Positions 1 to 12,586 of a stretch of 64,000 nt of DNA are shown here, piece by piece. The notes under the pieces were generated by a model. It did not search any database, was not told where the DNA came from, and saw nothing but the letters and a program-made list of their open reading frames with translations. Within the stretch, counting starts at the first letter, position 1. Each line of letters begins with the position of its first letter. Made by a program: the position numbers and the translations under genes. This DNA comes from Leptodactylus fallax (Eukaryota; Chordata; Amphibia; Anura; Leptodactylidae), in the NCBI GenBank assembly GCA_947044405.1, contig CAMRHE010000331.1:1612001-1676000 (forward strand), in the 5' to 3' direction.

Positions 1-211
1 AAATATAGATGTGTTTAAATTATTTTAATCAAAAGTCATCTACTAACTGCACATCAAAGAACTTGCGCAGTAAAAACTTTTTCATGTCTAGATTGTAAAG
101 GTTTGTACCTACACTCACATGTTACATAGGTTGCCTAACAATTTTTTTTTAAAATCCAGCACCAAAGTCTGGGATGATTTGCAATTTGAAAATTGTGTAA
201 GATAATGACTA
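1..211 (+). pseudogene. 3' end of an upstream C2H2 zinc-finger gene and its flank
   Basis: The first 18 bases read K-Y-R-C-V-stop. The same sequence ends the fossil fingers at 37854-37871, so the window appears to open in the last codons of a paralogous zinc-finger exon lying just to the left. The following 190 bases are noncoding and match 37872-38066 closely. Whether this upstream gene is intact cannot be seen. Confidence 0.6.
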
Positions 212-271
212 AAATAATAATAATCATCATTATCATCCTTTAATAGTCCTACCATGGGGAAATTCAGTGTG

Positions 272-1630
272 TTACAGCAGCAAAGATATGCAATACAAAT
301 ATAATATATACAAAAATGTTCCAAAGTAGAGGCATTCCCTTCTAATCAGCTTGTCGAGTTTATTTCTGTCCCTGGTTGATATACTGCTCCCCCAGCAGGC
401 CACTCCGAATAAGATGGCTGATGCCACTACCAAGTTGAAAAAAGTCCTAAGAAGTGCCCCTTGGACTCCAAAGGCTCTCAGCCTCCTAAGCAGGTAGAGC
501 CTGCTGTGGCCCTTCCTGTACAGGAGCTCCATGTGATCTGCCCAGTCTAGCTTATTATTGAGGAGCAAACCCAGGTACTTATAGGTGTTGACAATCTCAA
601 TGCCCGTCCCCAGGATGTCCACTGGTTTAGGAGTGCACCTGCATTTACGAAAGTCCACCACCATCTCCTTGGTCTTCCCAGAATTAATCCTAAGGTGATT
701 CCGCTGGCACCAGTCCACAAAATCTGGGTTTAATTTTCTGTACTCCCTGTCATCCTCGTTTGTGATGAGGCCTACTATTGCAGAGTCGTCAGAATACTTC
801 TGTAGGTAGCACCTAGATGAGTTGCACCTAAAATCTGCAGTGTACAGTGTGAAGAGGAAAGGGGCAAGAACTGTACCCTAAGGTGCCCCCGAATTACAGA
901 TCACGGTATCTGACACACAGTCCTGGGCTCTCACGTATTGAGGTCGATTTGTGAGGTAGTCTAGGATCCAATTGGAGAGGTCGTGGTCCACTCCAGCAAT
1001 GCCCAGCTTGTCTCTCAGTAACCCGGGCTTTATGGTGTTAAAAGCACTGGAGAAATCAAAGAACATTATTTTCACAGTGTTCCCTGGTTTTTCCAGGTGA
1101 GAAAGAGCCCTGCGCAGAAGGTGGATGATGCCATCATCCACCCCAATGCCCGGTCGATAAGCAAACTGGAGAGGGTCCATAGCCGGTCTCACTAGAGGGC
1201 GGAGATGTGTGAGAACCAATCTCTCTAAGATCTTCATCAGGTGGGATGTTAAATCTACGGGTCTGTAATTGTTAAGGTCCATAGGATGAGGTTTCTTTGG
1301 AACCGGTACCACACAAGATGATTTCCATAATTTAGGTACTATTTCCAGCTTCAGGCTCATATTAAACATATATGTAATAATACCACACAGCTGGTCCCCA
1401 CAAGTCTTAATTAGCCTTGCACTGATGCCATATGGCCCTGCAGCCTTCCTAGCCTTGATCTTTTTCAGCTCCTTTCCCACCTGGGCATGTGTGAAGGTCA
1501 GACTGTGGTCAGATAATGACTGATTGCTGGATTTTCTGGTCTTGTGGGAAATATTAGCAGGGGGGTGGGGGGAGTGTGGGAGAGGGGATTGAATGACATT
1601 CTGGGGTGGGAGGAGCTGGCGTGTGATCAA
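272..1630 (-). pseudogene. Reverse transcriptase of the minus-strand LINE (broken)
   Basis: The ORF at 878-1630 contains KARKAAGP, NNYRPVDLTS and MFFDFSSAFNTI, which are RT fingers and palm motifs of the CR1/jockey group. The catalytic box reads Y-S-D-D near 781-800, in a different frame from its neighbours, so there is a frameshift between 718 and 878. The segment 272-718 carries the conserved GKTKEMVVDFR thumb motif and the C-terminal region. Natural elements of this group encode one EN-RT polyprotein of about 900-1000 residues. Here it is split into at least four frames and cannot be functional. Confidence 0.85.
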
Positions 1631-1736
1631 ATCTATTGAAAAATAGATTTAGTTCTTTACGCCAATTAACATCTGCTTCTACCTGGGATACAAACTGTCT
1701 GTGACCAGAAATTGACTTTAGACCCTTCCATACTGC

Positions 1737-2470
1737 TTATGTCATTTGCTCTTCATTTTTTCTCTTATAATTGGCTTTTTCCTGCCTGATTTGATGCCTC
1801 AGCTCATTTTGTACATCCCTCAGCCCCTTCTTGTCTCTTGCCTTGAATGCCTTCTTTTTCTCCTTGAGTAGTGCTTTTATATCAGAATTAATCCATGGTT
1901 TGTTGTTAGAGATGCACCTCACCACTTTTGTGGGTACCGTGGTGTCCACACAAAAATTAATGTAGTCCATTATGCAGTGTGTGAGTCCTTCTATGTCTTT
2001 TCCATAGGAATCCTGCAGCACTTCCCATGCGGTTGTGTCAATACAGTCCCTCAGAGCCTCATCACTCTCCTCGGACCATATCCTCACTGTGCGGGTCACA
2101 GCTGGTTCTCTACGTACAAGTGGCTTGTACACAGGTCAGAGATGCACCAGGTTGTGATCCGATCTTCCCAGGGGCAGTAGAGCTGATGGGTTATATGCCT
2201 CCCTTGAATTAGCAAATAACAAGTGCAATGTTTTATCTCTTGTGTGGCAGGTTACATACTGTGTGAGACTGGGCAGTGTGGATGATGGAGAGACATGGTT
2301 GAAATCTCCAGACACAGGAAGGAGAGCCTGGGGGTGTAGAGACTGCAACTGGCTCACCGTGGCTTGTAGGACCTCGCAGGCAGCCTCAGCTTTCGCAGGG
2401 GGGGGCGGCATATGCAGCTATCACGATGACATGCGATAGTTCCCTCGGTAGATAGAAAGGTCTCATGCTC
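1737..2470 (-). pseudogene. Endonuclease C-terminal half and linker of the LINE
   Basis: The ORF at 2136-2411 carries SGDFNHV and GRSDHNLVHL, which match the catalytic GDFN and SDH motifs of apurinic/apyrimidinic-type endonucleases. The reading continues to about 2540 in pieces, but the N-terminal catalytic part is missing. The next ORF (1737-2132) is the basic linker with a PWIN motif and a Lys/Arg-rich stretch that lies between endonuclease and RT in this group. Confidence 0.8.
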
Positions 2471-2544
2471 ATAGCTAATAGTTAAATGTCCTTACAGAAA
2501 GTTTGCTCCTTAATCACAATGTGCCTAGGGTTACACCATCTATC

Positions 2545-3287
2545 AAATACCTGTGTATAGCGCCCCCTGCTGTTTGTTTTTTTTCCTTCCTCATTCACTC
2601 CAGTAACAGTACAAAGATGGACGACCATCTACTCCTTGAACAAGCAGAGAAGAAAGTGCACTGCTTTGTCTGTATATGGGATCCCTGGAAACTTTAATGT
2701 AGTGATTGACATTTCGTCTCTTTTCTTTGAGCTGGATCATTTGACTCCCTGTTTAATGTACTTTTCTATGTTATACAGACAGTCGTGATATGGTTACAAG
2801 GGGCAGGGTTATGTGTCTAGGGGACGGGTAACAGATTACGGTTGGGGTTAGCTGTCTGCAGAGCAAGAATTATGGTAAAACATTTGGCTATTAGCAAGGA
2901 GCCGACTCCCGTAGTTCTGATATAGCCGGCACGTAGAGTTGGTTCATTCGTGAACAGCCAATCCCTACTGCAATGTGTACACGGTAAGGAAAAGTACAGA
3001 GACAGCTTTTTAGAGCAAACTATTATACTCATTGTCACCGCAATGCCTCCGTATGTGTTAGTACTTTTCTGTCCATGTGCTATGTGTGAAAGAATCGGAC
3101 AGTGCACTGACCCATTATTAGTCATTGGGTTATTTCATGGTCACTGAGAAAAAAATCATTACAGTCACCTATTTTTTATTTCTCTACTCTTGACCATTCA
3201 ATTTATAGGTCTGTGAAAAAAACGAACAGCACACGGACATTATCACACATTGTTATAGATCTATAGGCCCATCACAAATGAATTATT
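2545..3287. repeat. Host flank of duplication copy 1, with a 124-bp copy-1-specific piece
   Basis: 2545-2803 matches 38068-38330 and 2928-3287 matches 44226-44600. The 124 bases at 2804-2927 have no counterpart in copy 2, where a retrotransposon lies. They may be original sequence deleted from copy 2. No ORF or motif was recognised. Confidence 0.7.
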
Positions 3288-3475
3288 GGGGGCCCCTCCT
3301 ATAATTTATATGATTATATGATGCCCCACACCACTAATACTGTATTGTGATCAGGTTACTCCAAATAGGTCACTTCGGTGACTTACTTTCAATGTGACCG
3401 GGAGAAACCCCAGCCACATATCTAGTGCAGGGACTTTTTATGTAGCTTTCAGAGTCCCTGCACTACTGTAGGTGA

Positions 3476-3880
3476 TGTGAGAGTGTGAACCTAGAGGGTG
3501 CTGGAGAGCAATCCAAAAACAGGATTGAAAAGGTCCTCGACCACACCTATAGCGGGGGCTTCACTCCAGAGGGAGTACACACAGCAAGAGAGTGCTGCTG
3601 GTAACCTGCAGGGAGCAGGTGGATTGTGGATCAGTTGGAGACAGACAGGTGTTGGAGACAGACAGAAGTTAATAAGGGCTCAAGAAGTGAGGTATTGCCC
3701 TGTGTGGGCTAGGCTGTTTTGTTATTTTTGATCCTGTTATCACTTACTAGCTGAATAAAGCCAATTCTTTTGGATTGCCATTACCTGATATGCTATTTAT
3801 TTGGCACCCAGCGCCACAAACATCTCTGTTAAGTCCAGGAAGCTGCCACCTTTGATGCTAAACTACCCCCAATTGTCAGA
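3476..3880 (+). repeat. 5' LTR of the coiled-coil LTR element
   Basis: It matches 13148-13633 over its length apart from a deletion of about 95 bases corresponding to roughly 13327-13420. It carries an AATAAA signal near 3754. It ends GTCAGA where the 3' LTR ends GTCACA. Confidence 0.85.
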
Positions 3881-4383
3881 TATGGTGGAGGATGCTTGCA
3901 AAAAAAAAAAAAAAGATCCACGCAAGTCCTGGAAGACAAGTGTTTAGTAAACTGCAGTATTGCTATATGTGCATGGTGGCCTACAGCTGAAAAAGAAGTC
4001 TGTGATTTCAAGTGAGAAACCCAGGAGGGGTGAGTGGAACTACAAAATACCAAATTGTGTGCAAAACTGGTGAAAGTAAAACTTTGGAAGAGGAATCCAG
4101 GGAATGGACTTTGTACACTGTGGCACAGAAGTCTGTAAAATGCTCGCTGATGGCAAGAAAGTAAGCAATGTGTGTAGAAGCTGGATATTGCAAACAAGTC
4201 TATGTGAAAGGCTATGGTGCCATGTTTGTGTTTTCTTTGGAAGACAGAAGAAAATGCTGGTTGTTGTAGTGCCACATAAGTTAACTGTTTGGTGAATACA
4301 TGTGACTACAGAAGATAGTAAAAAGTTGCTGCTGGTTGAACCCAAGGTTTCTGGTGAATATTGTGTATTCCTGTTATTAAACC

Positions 4384-6447
4384 ATGGGCAAGAAAAAGAG
4401 AATTTCACCTTGTAAAAAAGCAGAGAAGTCATGCACAGGTTTATTAGTGCAGCAGTCTGAATGCAGAGAGACACAAAAGCCGGAACAGAGCATGTGGAAT
4501 GCAAGTAAAGATAAAGGGTTGCATGACGGTGAATCAATTTTTCTAAAGCACCTCTGTTCTATGATGGAATATGTCCCTGCTGAGTGTGTGTCTCATAATG
4601 GAGTGCATGAACGCGCCAAAGATGAAAATTTTAGGGTGCAGCAGCTTCAAGATGAGATTAAAACCATCAGGTTCATTTATGAGGATGAAATATCTGATTG
4701 GAAATGGCAACTTGAGATATCAGCAAAAGAGAACTTGAAATTATAGAAAGAGCTTGACTCTATGAAGAGTTCATATTCTAGTCATTGTGAAAATGTGGTG
4801 CTGGGTTTGCCTGGAATGGACTGTGTCACTGAGGAGTTTGCTGAAATGAAATGCGCTCTATCTAATAAAGTTATACAGAGTGTGGAACAAAAGCAAGTGC
4901 TTGAGAAGCAATTGCAGGATTTAAAGGAGCAGCATGTCCAAGACTCCATTGTCAAAGAGAGTGTCATTGAAAAATTAAGAGATGACCTTGAAACTGCTAA
5001 ACGTGAGAAAAGTGAATTTTTGCAGTGTCAGTCAGAATGTTTGGATGACCAAGTGAGGAAGTGTGAAAAACTTTCAGCTGAATTAACTGATAAAGAAAAT
5101 GAAGCGGCAGAGCTGAGGAAGCATGTCTCTGACCGTGAGAGTGATTTAGAATCTGTGGTGCAGACATTGCAGTCAGAGTAGAAACTGCATGAACTAAAGC
5201 AGGTTCACCTAAACAATGAAGTGAAGGAATGGCGGAGCAGAGCTAGAATTCTGGAACAAAGAGAAATGGAACTCCAAGCTATGTAGCCTGGAGAGGGCGC
5301 TGTCAGGATCTTATGAAGATAATGAGAGAAATTGTCTGTTCTAATGCAAAATAAGGACAAAGAGTTGATGGAGATGTCGTCTGTCCATGCTCAGAGTTTA
5401 CAAACCTTACACGTGAGTCACAAAGAAGTGGAGAAAAACCTGGAATCTGTGCAGATATTGTATGAGGACAAAGCCAATGCTTATGACAAGCTGGAAAAGG
5501 CCAAGAGAGAATTGGACCTCCAGATAGAAGACATGAAGATTCAGTTTGAGGAAAAAATGTCTGATTTATGTGCTCAGATTATAGATCTAAGAATTCTTAT
5601 TGCTAAACTAAAGCTGCAAGTGGACAAACAGGAGGAAGACCTGCAAGGTGCACTAGTAAAAACTGAGATGGACGCTGCTCAGAAAAATGTGGCAGTGAAG
5701 AAAATTCTGGAGCTGGAATCAGAGATTTCTGCCTTACAGAAGGCATTAGAATTGGAGAAAGCTGCCATCATAAAGGCGCAGAAAGGAAAATGGAATTACA
5801 AGAAGACGTATGTAACAAATGAGGTTGTAGAGTCAACAAAAATTGCGTGTAATCAGTCTTCATCTCTTGGTCTCTGCCTTGATGTTACAGGAGAGCCATT
5901 AAGTCAGACAGACATGAGTGACCTGTCCAGTGATGGTAATACCAATGATCAGATTATGATGGAACAATGTGATTGTGTAAAACTTCAGGTGAACAATGTA
6001 GTTCCCCTAGTAGATGATGCCTTAAGTTATGAAAAGGAACAGCAAAAAGGGCTGCTCTCCAAAATTATTGGGCATAAAGTAGTTGAGTGTATGACACCCC
6101 CTAGGCCTGCAAGGGTTAAAAAGAAAGGTGTTATTGTTCAAGACAAATGCTGCATTTCTCTTACATGGTCAAAACAGATGAAGAGTGTCTTTCATAAGTT
6201 AAAACAGGTCCAGAGCTACGAGAGCCATGAGATAGTAAATAAGATGAAGGGTCGTCAAAATTGGGAAACAAGACTCCGTAAGAAAACTGCCCATCGGTAT
6301 GTTGTTCCAACAAATAAAGTGTCTGAAGCCATTGTGGATAAAGCTGTTTCTGTATCTGTCTCTAGCCAAATGTCTGGTGGACAAATGGTGAATAATGTCT
6401 CCATGTTATCTGTGAAATGGGAGTCGGGAAGTAATACAGGCAACTAA
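4384..6447 (+). pseudogene. Long coiled-coil ORF of the LTR element, unrecognised family
   Basis: The start at 4384 sits in a good context (AAACCATGG) and the protein begins MGKKKR. Segments 4384-4746, 4762-5181 and 5332-6447 share one frame, interrupted by in-frame TAG codons (4744, 5179, 5284) and a short frameshifted stretch near 5285-5340. Most of the protein is Glu/Lys/Leu-rich with heptad-like spacing, predicting a long parallel coiled coil. The C-terminal quarter is not coiled and has basic patches. After the TAA at 6445 the frame stays open to the retrovirus insertion at 6519, resumes in the same frame at 13006, and closes at the TGA formed by the first bases of the 3' LTR. The interior is thus one ORF of roughly 760 codons. 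No zinc knuckle or capsid motif is visible, so it may be a divergent Gag or a captured host coiled-coil gene. Confidence 0.65.
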
Positions 6448-6519
6448 AAAAGAAGAGAAGAGGCAGAAATTGTTTTACAGCCCAATGTTAATAGTGAGAA
6501 GAAGAGGCTGAGAAACCGG

Positions 6520-6934
6520 TGTCGGGGGTTAAGTTCCCCCGGGATGGATGTCACCGTAATCCAAATTAAATATAGAACAGGTACGAGCTCGGGAAAACAA
6601 ACTACAGACACGCCCAGGAGTCTAGTAAGAATGATTTTGTTTATTGTATAGTTCATACAAGTTTTAAAGGCAAGTTGGTTACACAACAGTCATGTGACCA
6701 ATGTACATATTTGGTCTTTCCGGTTCCGCTGCTAGGCAGATTCACAGTTTCTCATAATATGTATTACTTATCTGTATGTTTTCTTTTAACTTTCTTGAGA
6801 ACAGCAAGACCTTGAATGCTATCTCAGACTTAGTGTCTGCAAAAACTCTAAATTATGCTGACTCTCTGCAAAACATTTCACTCTGGGTAAACAGAATATA
6901 ACATATAATACAAGTTATAATTTTAACCCTTACA
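6520..6934 (-). repeat. 3' LTR of the endogenous retrovirus
   Basis: In element sense it runs TGTAAGGGTT to CCCCCGACA. It is preceded in element sense by the purine-rich AAAATGGGGGAAT (6935-6947), the expected polypurine tract. It matches 12587-13001 except for one base near 6891/12958. Confidence 0.9.
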
Positions 6935-7042
6935 ATTCCCCCATTTTAGGACTCTATTTTTAATCCAATTCAATTAATACCTTCACACTGTTTGTGTGCC
7001 ATCTTTGATGGATTCTCCATTGAAGAGGTTAAAAATAACATC

Positions 7043-8097
7043 CTATCTTACATATTGGTTAACTGTATTCCATTTCCTTCTCAGCGCTTCAACTTTCTTG
7101 CAATGTGAAGCGTGTATCCAGGTAGATTTTCCCTCCAACTTTACTGAGGTGGCAGTTGTCAGCAATATCTGGAAGGGGCCATCATATCTGGGTTCAAGAG
7201 ATTTCCTGGAGTGTCTTTTCACGACTACCCAATCACCAGGCTGCAGGCTATGCGTTCCTGAAAAATCAGAAGGGTCTGGAATAGAAGAGAACACTTGTTT
7301 ATGTGTTTCTTTCAGTTTTTGACACAAATTTTGTACATAGCTGGCAATACTGTCATAGTTAAGCTGTAATGTCTGAGGGAAGTACAATCCTGTTTTGGGT
7401 GCACTTCCAAACAATATTTCAAATGGTGACAACCCTGTCCTCCGGTTAGGAGTAGTTCTTACTGAATATAAGGCTAGAGACAGGCATTCAGGCCAAGGCT
7501 TTCCTGTCTCTGCCATGGCTTTCTGAATCTTCAACTTGAGTGTACCATTCAACCTTTCCACTTTGCCTGAACTCTAAGGATGGTAGGGTGTGTGGAAAGC
7601 TTGCTCAATCCCTAGTGCAGACATTATTTCTTTCATTATCTCACCTGTGAAATGCGTACCTCTGTCAGACTCAATCACCTCGGGCACTCCAAACCTGCAC
7701 ACACAAGCTCGGACATCAGTTTCTTGGCAGTTACTTGCGCGGTTGCTTTGCTCACAGGGTAGGCCTCAGGCCATCCTGAAAACAAATCCACACAGACCAA
7801 TACATACTCGTATGTTCCAGACTTAGGCAACTGTATGTAATCTATCTGTATCCTCTGAAATGGGTACAGGGATTTTGGTGTACACTTGGTGGGTGTTTTA
7901 ACTACCTGTCCTGGATTGTGTAGAGCATATATGTGACATGCTTTTACGTGATTGCTAGCAGCTCTTCCAAAACCTGGGGCAAACCATAATTTACCCACTA
8001 ATGACTCCATGGCATTTCGAGAGGCATGCACCTTACCGTGGGCCAAGCCAGCCATCTGGGGGTAGACTGCTGCGGGCAGACATAATCGATCCCCCAT
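7043..8097 (-). pseudogene. Retroviral integrase (broken)
   Basis: 7675-8097 covers the zinc-binding region and the start of the catalytic core, with QIDYIQLP and CVDLFSGWPEAYPV around the first catalytic Asp. 7043-7561 continues with MERLNGTLK, carrying the expected Glu region, and the C-terminal GPF/GPY-type motif (YDGPFQILLTT) characteristic of gammaretrovirus-like integrases. The frame breaks between 7562 and 7675. The ORF ends just before the polypurine tract, which is why no env fits. Confidence 0.85.
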
Positions 8098-8292
8098 TTT
8101 TCACATACCATCACCTTCTGTAGCACCTGCTTTCTTCCATCTTTCAGTTTCCACACTGGTGACCTTTGAGTACAGCCCTTTTGGGTCTGCTAGGTCAATG
8201 TCCATTTTGCTCACCTGGTTGGGACCCCTTCTGGCCAGTAGTGCTGCAGCCTTGGCTGCTCTGTCAGCTCTCTCATCTCATTTCCACGGCTT

Positions 8293-9249
8293 TCAGGGTC
8301 CCTTCCTTTTGTGTGAGCTCTGACTTTCACAATTGCCAGCTGCTTTGGGAGCAGTATGGCCTCCATTAGTCGACACCACATTTCCATTCTTAATTGGCTT
8401 GCCCTGGGCCGTTAGGAAGTTCCTTGACCTCCATATCGGACCATAATCATGCGCAATGCCAAAAGCATACCTGCAGTCAGTGTATATGTTGGCTGTTCTA
8501 CCTTTGGCTACCTTACAAGCCTCCATAAGGGCTTTAAGCTCAGCTTCTTGGGCTGACATGTGTGGTAGAAGAGCTTCTTGGACTATGATGTCATGTTCAG
8601 TGACTACAGCATATCCTGTAACAAATTTGCCTTCATCTGTTAGATACCTTGAGCCGTCCACAAACATCTAATAATCAGGATTTTGTAATGGCACATCCGT
8701 GACTGTTTCCTGTGACATAAGAGCCACGCAATCATGCTCATGATGGCTGTCAAACAGTTCTTCTTCAGAGAGAGAGAGAGTTTAAAAATAAAAATAACTC
8801 ATCTTCCACTCCCCCTTTTGAATCATGAACTCCTACAGGAAGAAGAGTTGCAGGATTCAAAGTTAAACAGCGTTGAAAAGAGATGTTTGAGGAGGACTGC
8901 AGAGCAAATTCCATTTTGCTCTGCCGTGCCAAAGAAAGATGACGTCTGTCTACTTGTGTGAGGATAGCATGGATGTCATGAGGTGTATACACAACCAATA
9001 AATGATCTAGGACAATGTCTGAGCTCTTATCAAGCAACGCTTGTACCGAGAGGACAACCCGCACACAGGAGGGGGTCCCCCCTGGCTTACAGCGTCTAAC
9101 CGTGAGCTGTAATAGGCCACCGGGCGTTTCTTATCCCCATGTTGTTGTGTGAGAACTGCAGTTGCATGTCCCATCATCTCAGTCACGTAGAGCTGAAAAG
9201 GTTTCTGATAGTCAGGTAGGCCTAAGGCCGGAGCACTGACTATCTGCAA
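8293..9249 (-). pseudogene. Retroviral RNase H and RT connection region (broken)
   Basis: 8293-8667 begins with FVDGSR, the first catalytic Asp region of RNase H, and has SAQEAELKAL and YTDCRYAF for the second and third acidic sites. 9007-9249 and 8765-9064 hold the connection domain in two overlapping frames. A GA-rich tract (GAGAGAGAG, about 8770-8780) lies at one of the breaks. The N- and C-terminal limits of each domain are approximate. Confidence 0.8.
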
Positions 9250-9258
9250 CTTCAGCTG

Positions 9259-10534
9259 CTAAAACGCATCCAAGGCCTCAGACGTGAGGCTGAATGGTTT
9301 TGAGGAGAGGCAATCATACAGAGGTTGCATGGTCAGAGATGCAGATCTGATCCATGGCCTACAGTAGGATACTAATCCCAAGAAGGTACGTAGCTGAGCA
9401 TGAGAGGCTGGCACCTGCATGTCTCTCACCACCTTGGTCCTCTCATCAGACAGGTGCTTGGTACCCTGGCCGAGGCAGTGTCCCAGAAACAACACTTTTT
9501 GTTTGCAAAATTGCAACTTATCCTTGCTTGCCTTGCAGCCGTTCTGGTAGAGGAAACACAACAGGTCGATGGTCGCTGCTTCACAGGTTGGTTTGTCTGG
9601 AGCACAAAGAAGAAGGTCATCAACATATTGTAACAAAACAACATCATCATGTAGTGGATACTAAGTACTCATGATAAGTGTGAGACACCTTGTAAACTGG
9701 TTAGGACTGTTTTGCGCCCCTTGTGGTAGTACTGTCCAGGTGTACTGTTTTCCCCTAAATGTGAATGCAAACAAATACTGGCAATCGGGGTGCAAAGGTA
9801 CGGAAAAAAAAAAAAAAGAAAAAGAAAAAAAAAACATTGCAAAGATCTACAGCGCTGTAATAAGTGGTTCCAGTAGGGACAGCTGATAACATGGTATGTG
9901 GATTGGGCGCTACAGGTGTTTCAAGTAATGTCACTTTGTTCAATTCCCTGAGATCATGAACCATACGGTATGTGTCTGGTTCTCCCTTTTTGCTCTTCTT
10001 TTTAACTGGGAAAAGAGGAGTGTTTGCTACAGAAGTGCATTCCTTCAATGCCTCTGCTTTCACTAATTCCACTATTGTTACTGCTATGGCATCCTCTTGG
10101 GCATGGGTCAGAGGATATTGTTTAATCCTGGGTGGCTGAGCACCAGGTTTCAGGGTTACCATAACAGGGGGTACATCCAATTTACCTAAATCTGTTTTCC
10201 CAGTTGCCCATAATGCTGTTGGCACTTGGGATAACAGTACATTTTCTTCCTCAGTAAGGACAAAAATACAATTTGGTGTACTTAACTCAGCAGATAACAA
10301 GCATAAAATCTCATGATTGGTATGTGTGACTTTTACATATGCTTCCCCTGGTGGATGCAGCATGATGTTACAACCCAATGCTCCCATCACATCTGTACCA
10401 AGAATATTATCTGATGTGTCTGAGACTAAATACCTAGTGAGTATTCTGCAACCCTGAAATGAGGTTTCTACAGGATCAGTTTGATCTAAAGCATCCACCG
10501 TTTTAGTGAGAAATCTTCCATAATAAGCTTCCAC
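9259..10534 (-). pseudogene. Retroviral protease end and reverse transcriptase (broken)
   Basis: 9755-10534 has ILGTDVMGALG near its start, the C-terminal end of a retroviral protease. RT fingers follow with NTPLFPVKK and YRMVHDLRELN. The frame then runs into a poly-A/poly-F tract at about 9798-9833 that replaces part of the palm. 9259-9636 resumes with the catalytic box QYVDDLLL (about 9613-9630) and the thumb. The motif set is that of class I retroviruses. The protease active-site region upstream is not readable. Confidence 0.85.
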
Positions 10535-10559
10535 TGATTCACCTTTCTCTCTTTTAGCA

Positions 10560-11560
10560 GATACCTTACTTCAGGTGATAACAGGCAAGACAATAAATTC
10601 ACATAACATAGTACAAGGCATAATTTCATATGCTTGAGTATTTTCTTGAATATTTTACACATATATATTACACAATATTATACACATATATATGTCATTG
10701 TACCTTACTTTCCATTTAACCTTAGGCTAACACTTTTATCAAAATATTTTCCCTTTGGGCATAAATAGTCATCATACACAGGCTGCGGACCCCGGAGGCC
10801 CAAAGCCAAGTTTCACTTTGTAATAATTGACATGTAACATTATTGGGTAACACAGCATCATGTTCAGCTTGTGATTTTCTGCGTGCCCATCACATCAGAT
10901 ACAACGTCCTTGGAGTTACTTGGCAGTCAATTAATGTTTTGGTTATTCCCTGCAGAACATCTGCAGAGCGCTACAACAGAATACAGGAATACAATTCAAG
11001 CAGATAGTAGTTAATACTGACACCAAAATTACATATTACTATTTTTGTACAATTTTCAAATATTTCCCAAACCCCACCTTTTGTCATTACCACAGGTGTT
11101 CAAAACCTCTGAGTTATACTTCAGGTTACCATAAGGGCAAACTGCCAGACTTTAGAATTTTCTTCACTGGATTCCAACCAAAAGTTGAACCCCTGTGGAA
11201 TATCACACTATCCTAGTTTCTTCTTTCTAGGGGACATTTACTGATAGCGGATTTAATTTTACAAAAAGCATAAAAGTTGAATCCTGGCATTGATATAAAC
11301 AGAATGAATATTACAAATACAGGTTGACACATATATATATATATATATACATATATATATAATACATAATCCAATAAACATCATACCGATGGTGTACAGT
11401 TTTTCTCTTTGCACTATATCAGATTCTCCGAGTATTTTGTTAAAGTAAGTAATATTTCATACAGAACTAGGAGATAAGATGGGTTATATTAAACAATAAT
11501 ACTGAGAAGGGTGATGTCTCCCTTCAAGCCTGATTCTCGGAGTGAGGTGGGGGTGATTCA
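10560..11560 (-). other. Degenerate gag region of the retrovirus
   Basis: This is where capsid and nucleocapsid should lie. No open frame, zinc knuckle or major homology region could be read. Two short AT microsatellites (about 10661-10693 and 11329-11361) sit here. Confidence 0.4.
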
Positions 11561-11818
11561 TTATTTCCTGAACTATCATCCCCTTATCCTATTCTATTGC
11601 TTCCTTTCTTCCATATATGCCTCTTTGCAACTTATTATCTTGAATCAATCCCGCATGATCTAATCTCCACTGATCCCAAAACTTACTGTCTACAACCCAG
11701 TTTTGTGTATTCCTGCTCTTTTTAGGATTGTCTTTACCTGTGCAGCTACTTCTCTCCCTTCCCCTATTTCTATTAGTTCAAATGGGGTGTACCATATCTT
11801 AGAGGGTCCCATCCCCAT
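11560..11818 (-). pseudogene. N-terminal gag remnant (matrix-like)
   Basis: An ATG at 11818-11816 on the minus strand starts MGMGPSKIWYTPFE. The Met-Gly start is suited to N-myristoylation, as in retroviral matrix proteins. It is followed by about 40 more residues to a TAG, and a shifted frame with a Trp-rich stretch continues to about 11560. Its place, about 770 bases after the 5' LTR, fits the start of gag. The family assignment rests on position more than on sequence. Confidence 0.5.
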
Positions 11819-12539
11819 CTTGGCTGGTAGCTAATCAGCCAGTGAGCTTCTCACTCCTCTAGGGCAACCTTTGAGACAATAGAGGGTCACTTATGACTAC
11901 TTTAGTGAGAACTCCCAAACAGACTCTTCTGTTTTCTATGAACTACTTGTGCAAGTTCAGGAGTAGTGCTCAGGGCAATGCCTAATGGCTTCCACAGACT
12001 CAACTTTCTGTCTGTGTCCCCTTACCAAAACACTCCTGAATTATTGCGCGGATTCTACTAAGTCCTTCGTGCTACTACTCAGGTCCCATTCAACCTTGAC
12101 CGTCCAGACACGGCTGGAGGCTAGTGTTCCAAAACAAGGACTTTTCAATCACTCAGTGCTTCTCAGTTCCGAACCTTGTCCGCAACTCTAGGGGTTAAAA
12201 ACAGAGAACTCTTCCCCGTTTCTTGCAGCCTTATATATCTTATAACACAGGCAAGATACAAACATCAATAGGAAGACAGACAGCAAAGAAAGCAATTTCT
12301 ACATCATTTACAGGTGACATGTCCCTTATTAGGTTCTTCCGTACTATTTAATTGGTGTCGAGATGTCATATAAACATGCAGCAGCTTACCTCACTCATCG
12401 ATACAGAGAATAGACACACAGGAACCTCAGATATACTAATTGGCAAGATAAGGTCTTACCTCACAGTACTGTTTTCATCTATCTGAGGTCCTCTGGTCCC
12501 GTCCTCAAGTCGATCGGTGAGTGGGTCGGCACTCTATCG

Positions 12540-12586
12540 GCTGCACATCAGACGATCTTGTCGCCCCACGTTGATGAGCCAATTTC
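12540..12586 (-). promoter_or_regulatory. Primer-binding-site region of the retrovirus
   Basis: Directly after the 5' LTR in element sense the sequence reads GAAATTGGCTCATCAACGTG followed by GGGC. It begins with the TGG expected opposite a tRNA CCA end. Part of it resembles lysine-tRNA primer sites, but the tRNA is not certain. Confidence 0.45.

Larger units (their letters stand above)
216..2544 (-). mobile_element. CR1/Rex-type non-LTR retrotransposon, 5'-truncated
   Basis: On the minus strand the order is part of an apurinic-like endonuclease (about 2136-2540), a linker region (1737-2132), reverse transcriptase (about 750-1630) and its C-terminal part (272-718). It ends at low coordinate in an AAT-rich tail, typical of CR1/L2-group elements. 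The empty site at 38061-38075 shows that the insertion lies between two AAAT copies (212-215 and 2545-2548). The 5' side begins in the middle of the endonuclease domain, so the copy was truncated on integration. The clade (Rex1/Babar versus CR1 or L2) is uncertain. Confidence 0.85.

Noticed and set aside
2804..2927. Leftover LTR of the Gmr1-like element in copy 1
   Set aside because: The 124 bases show no match to the LTR at 38331-38976, and the AAGGG junction looks like an unoccupied site.
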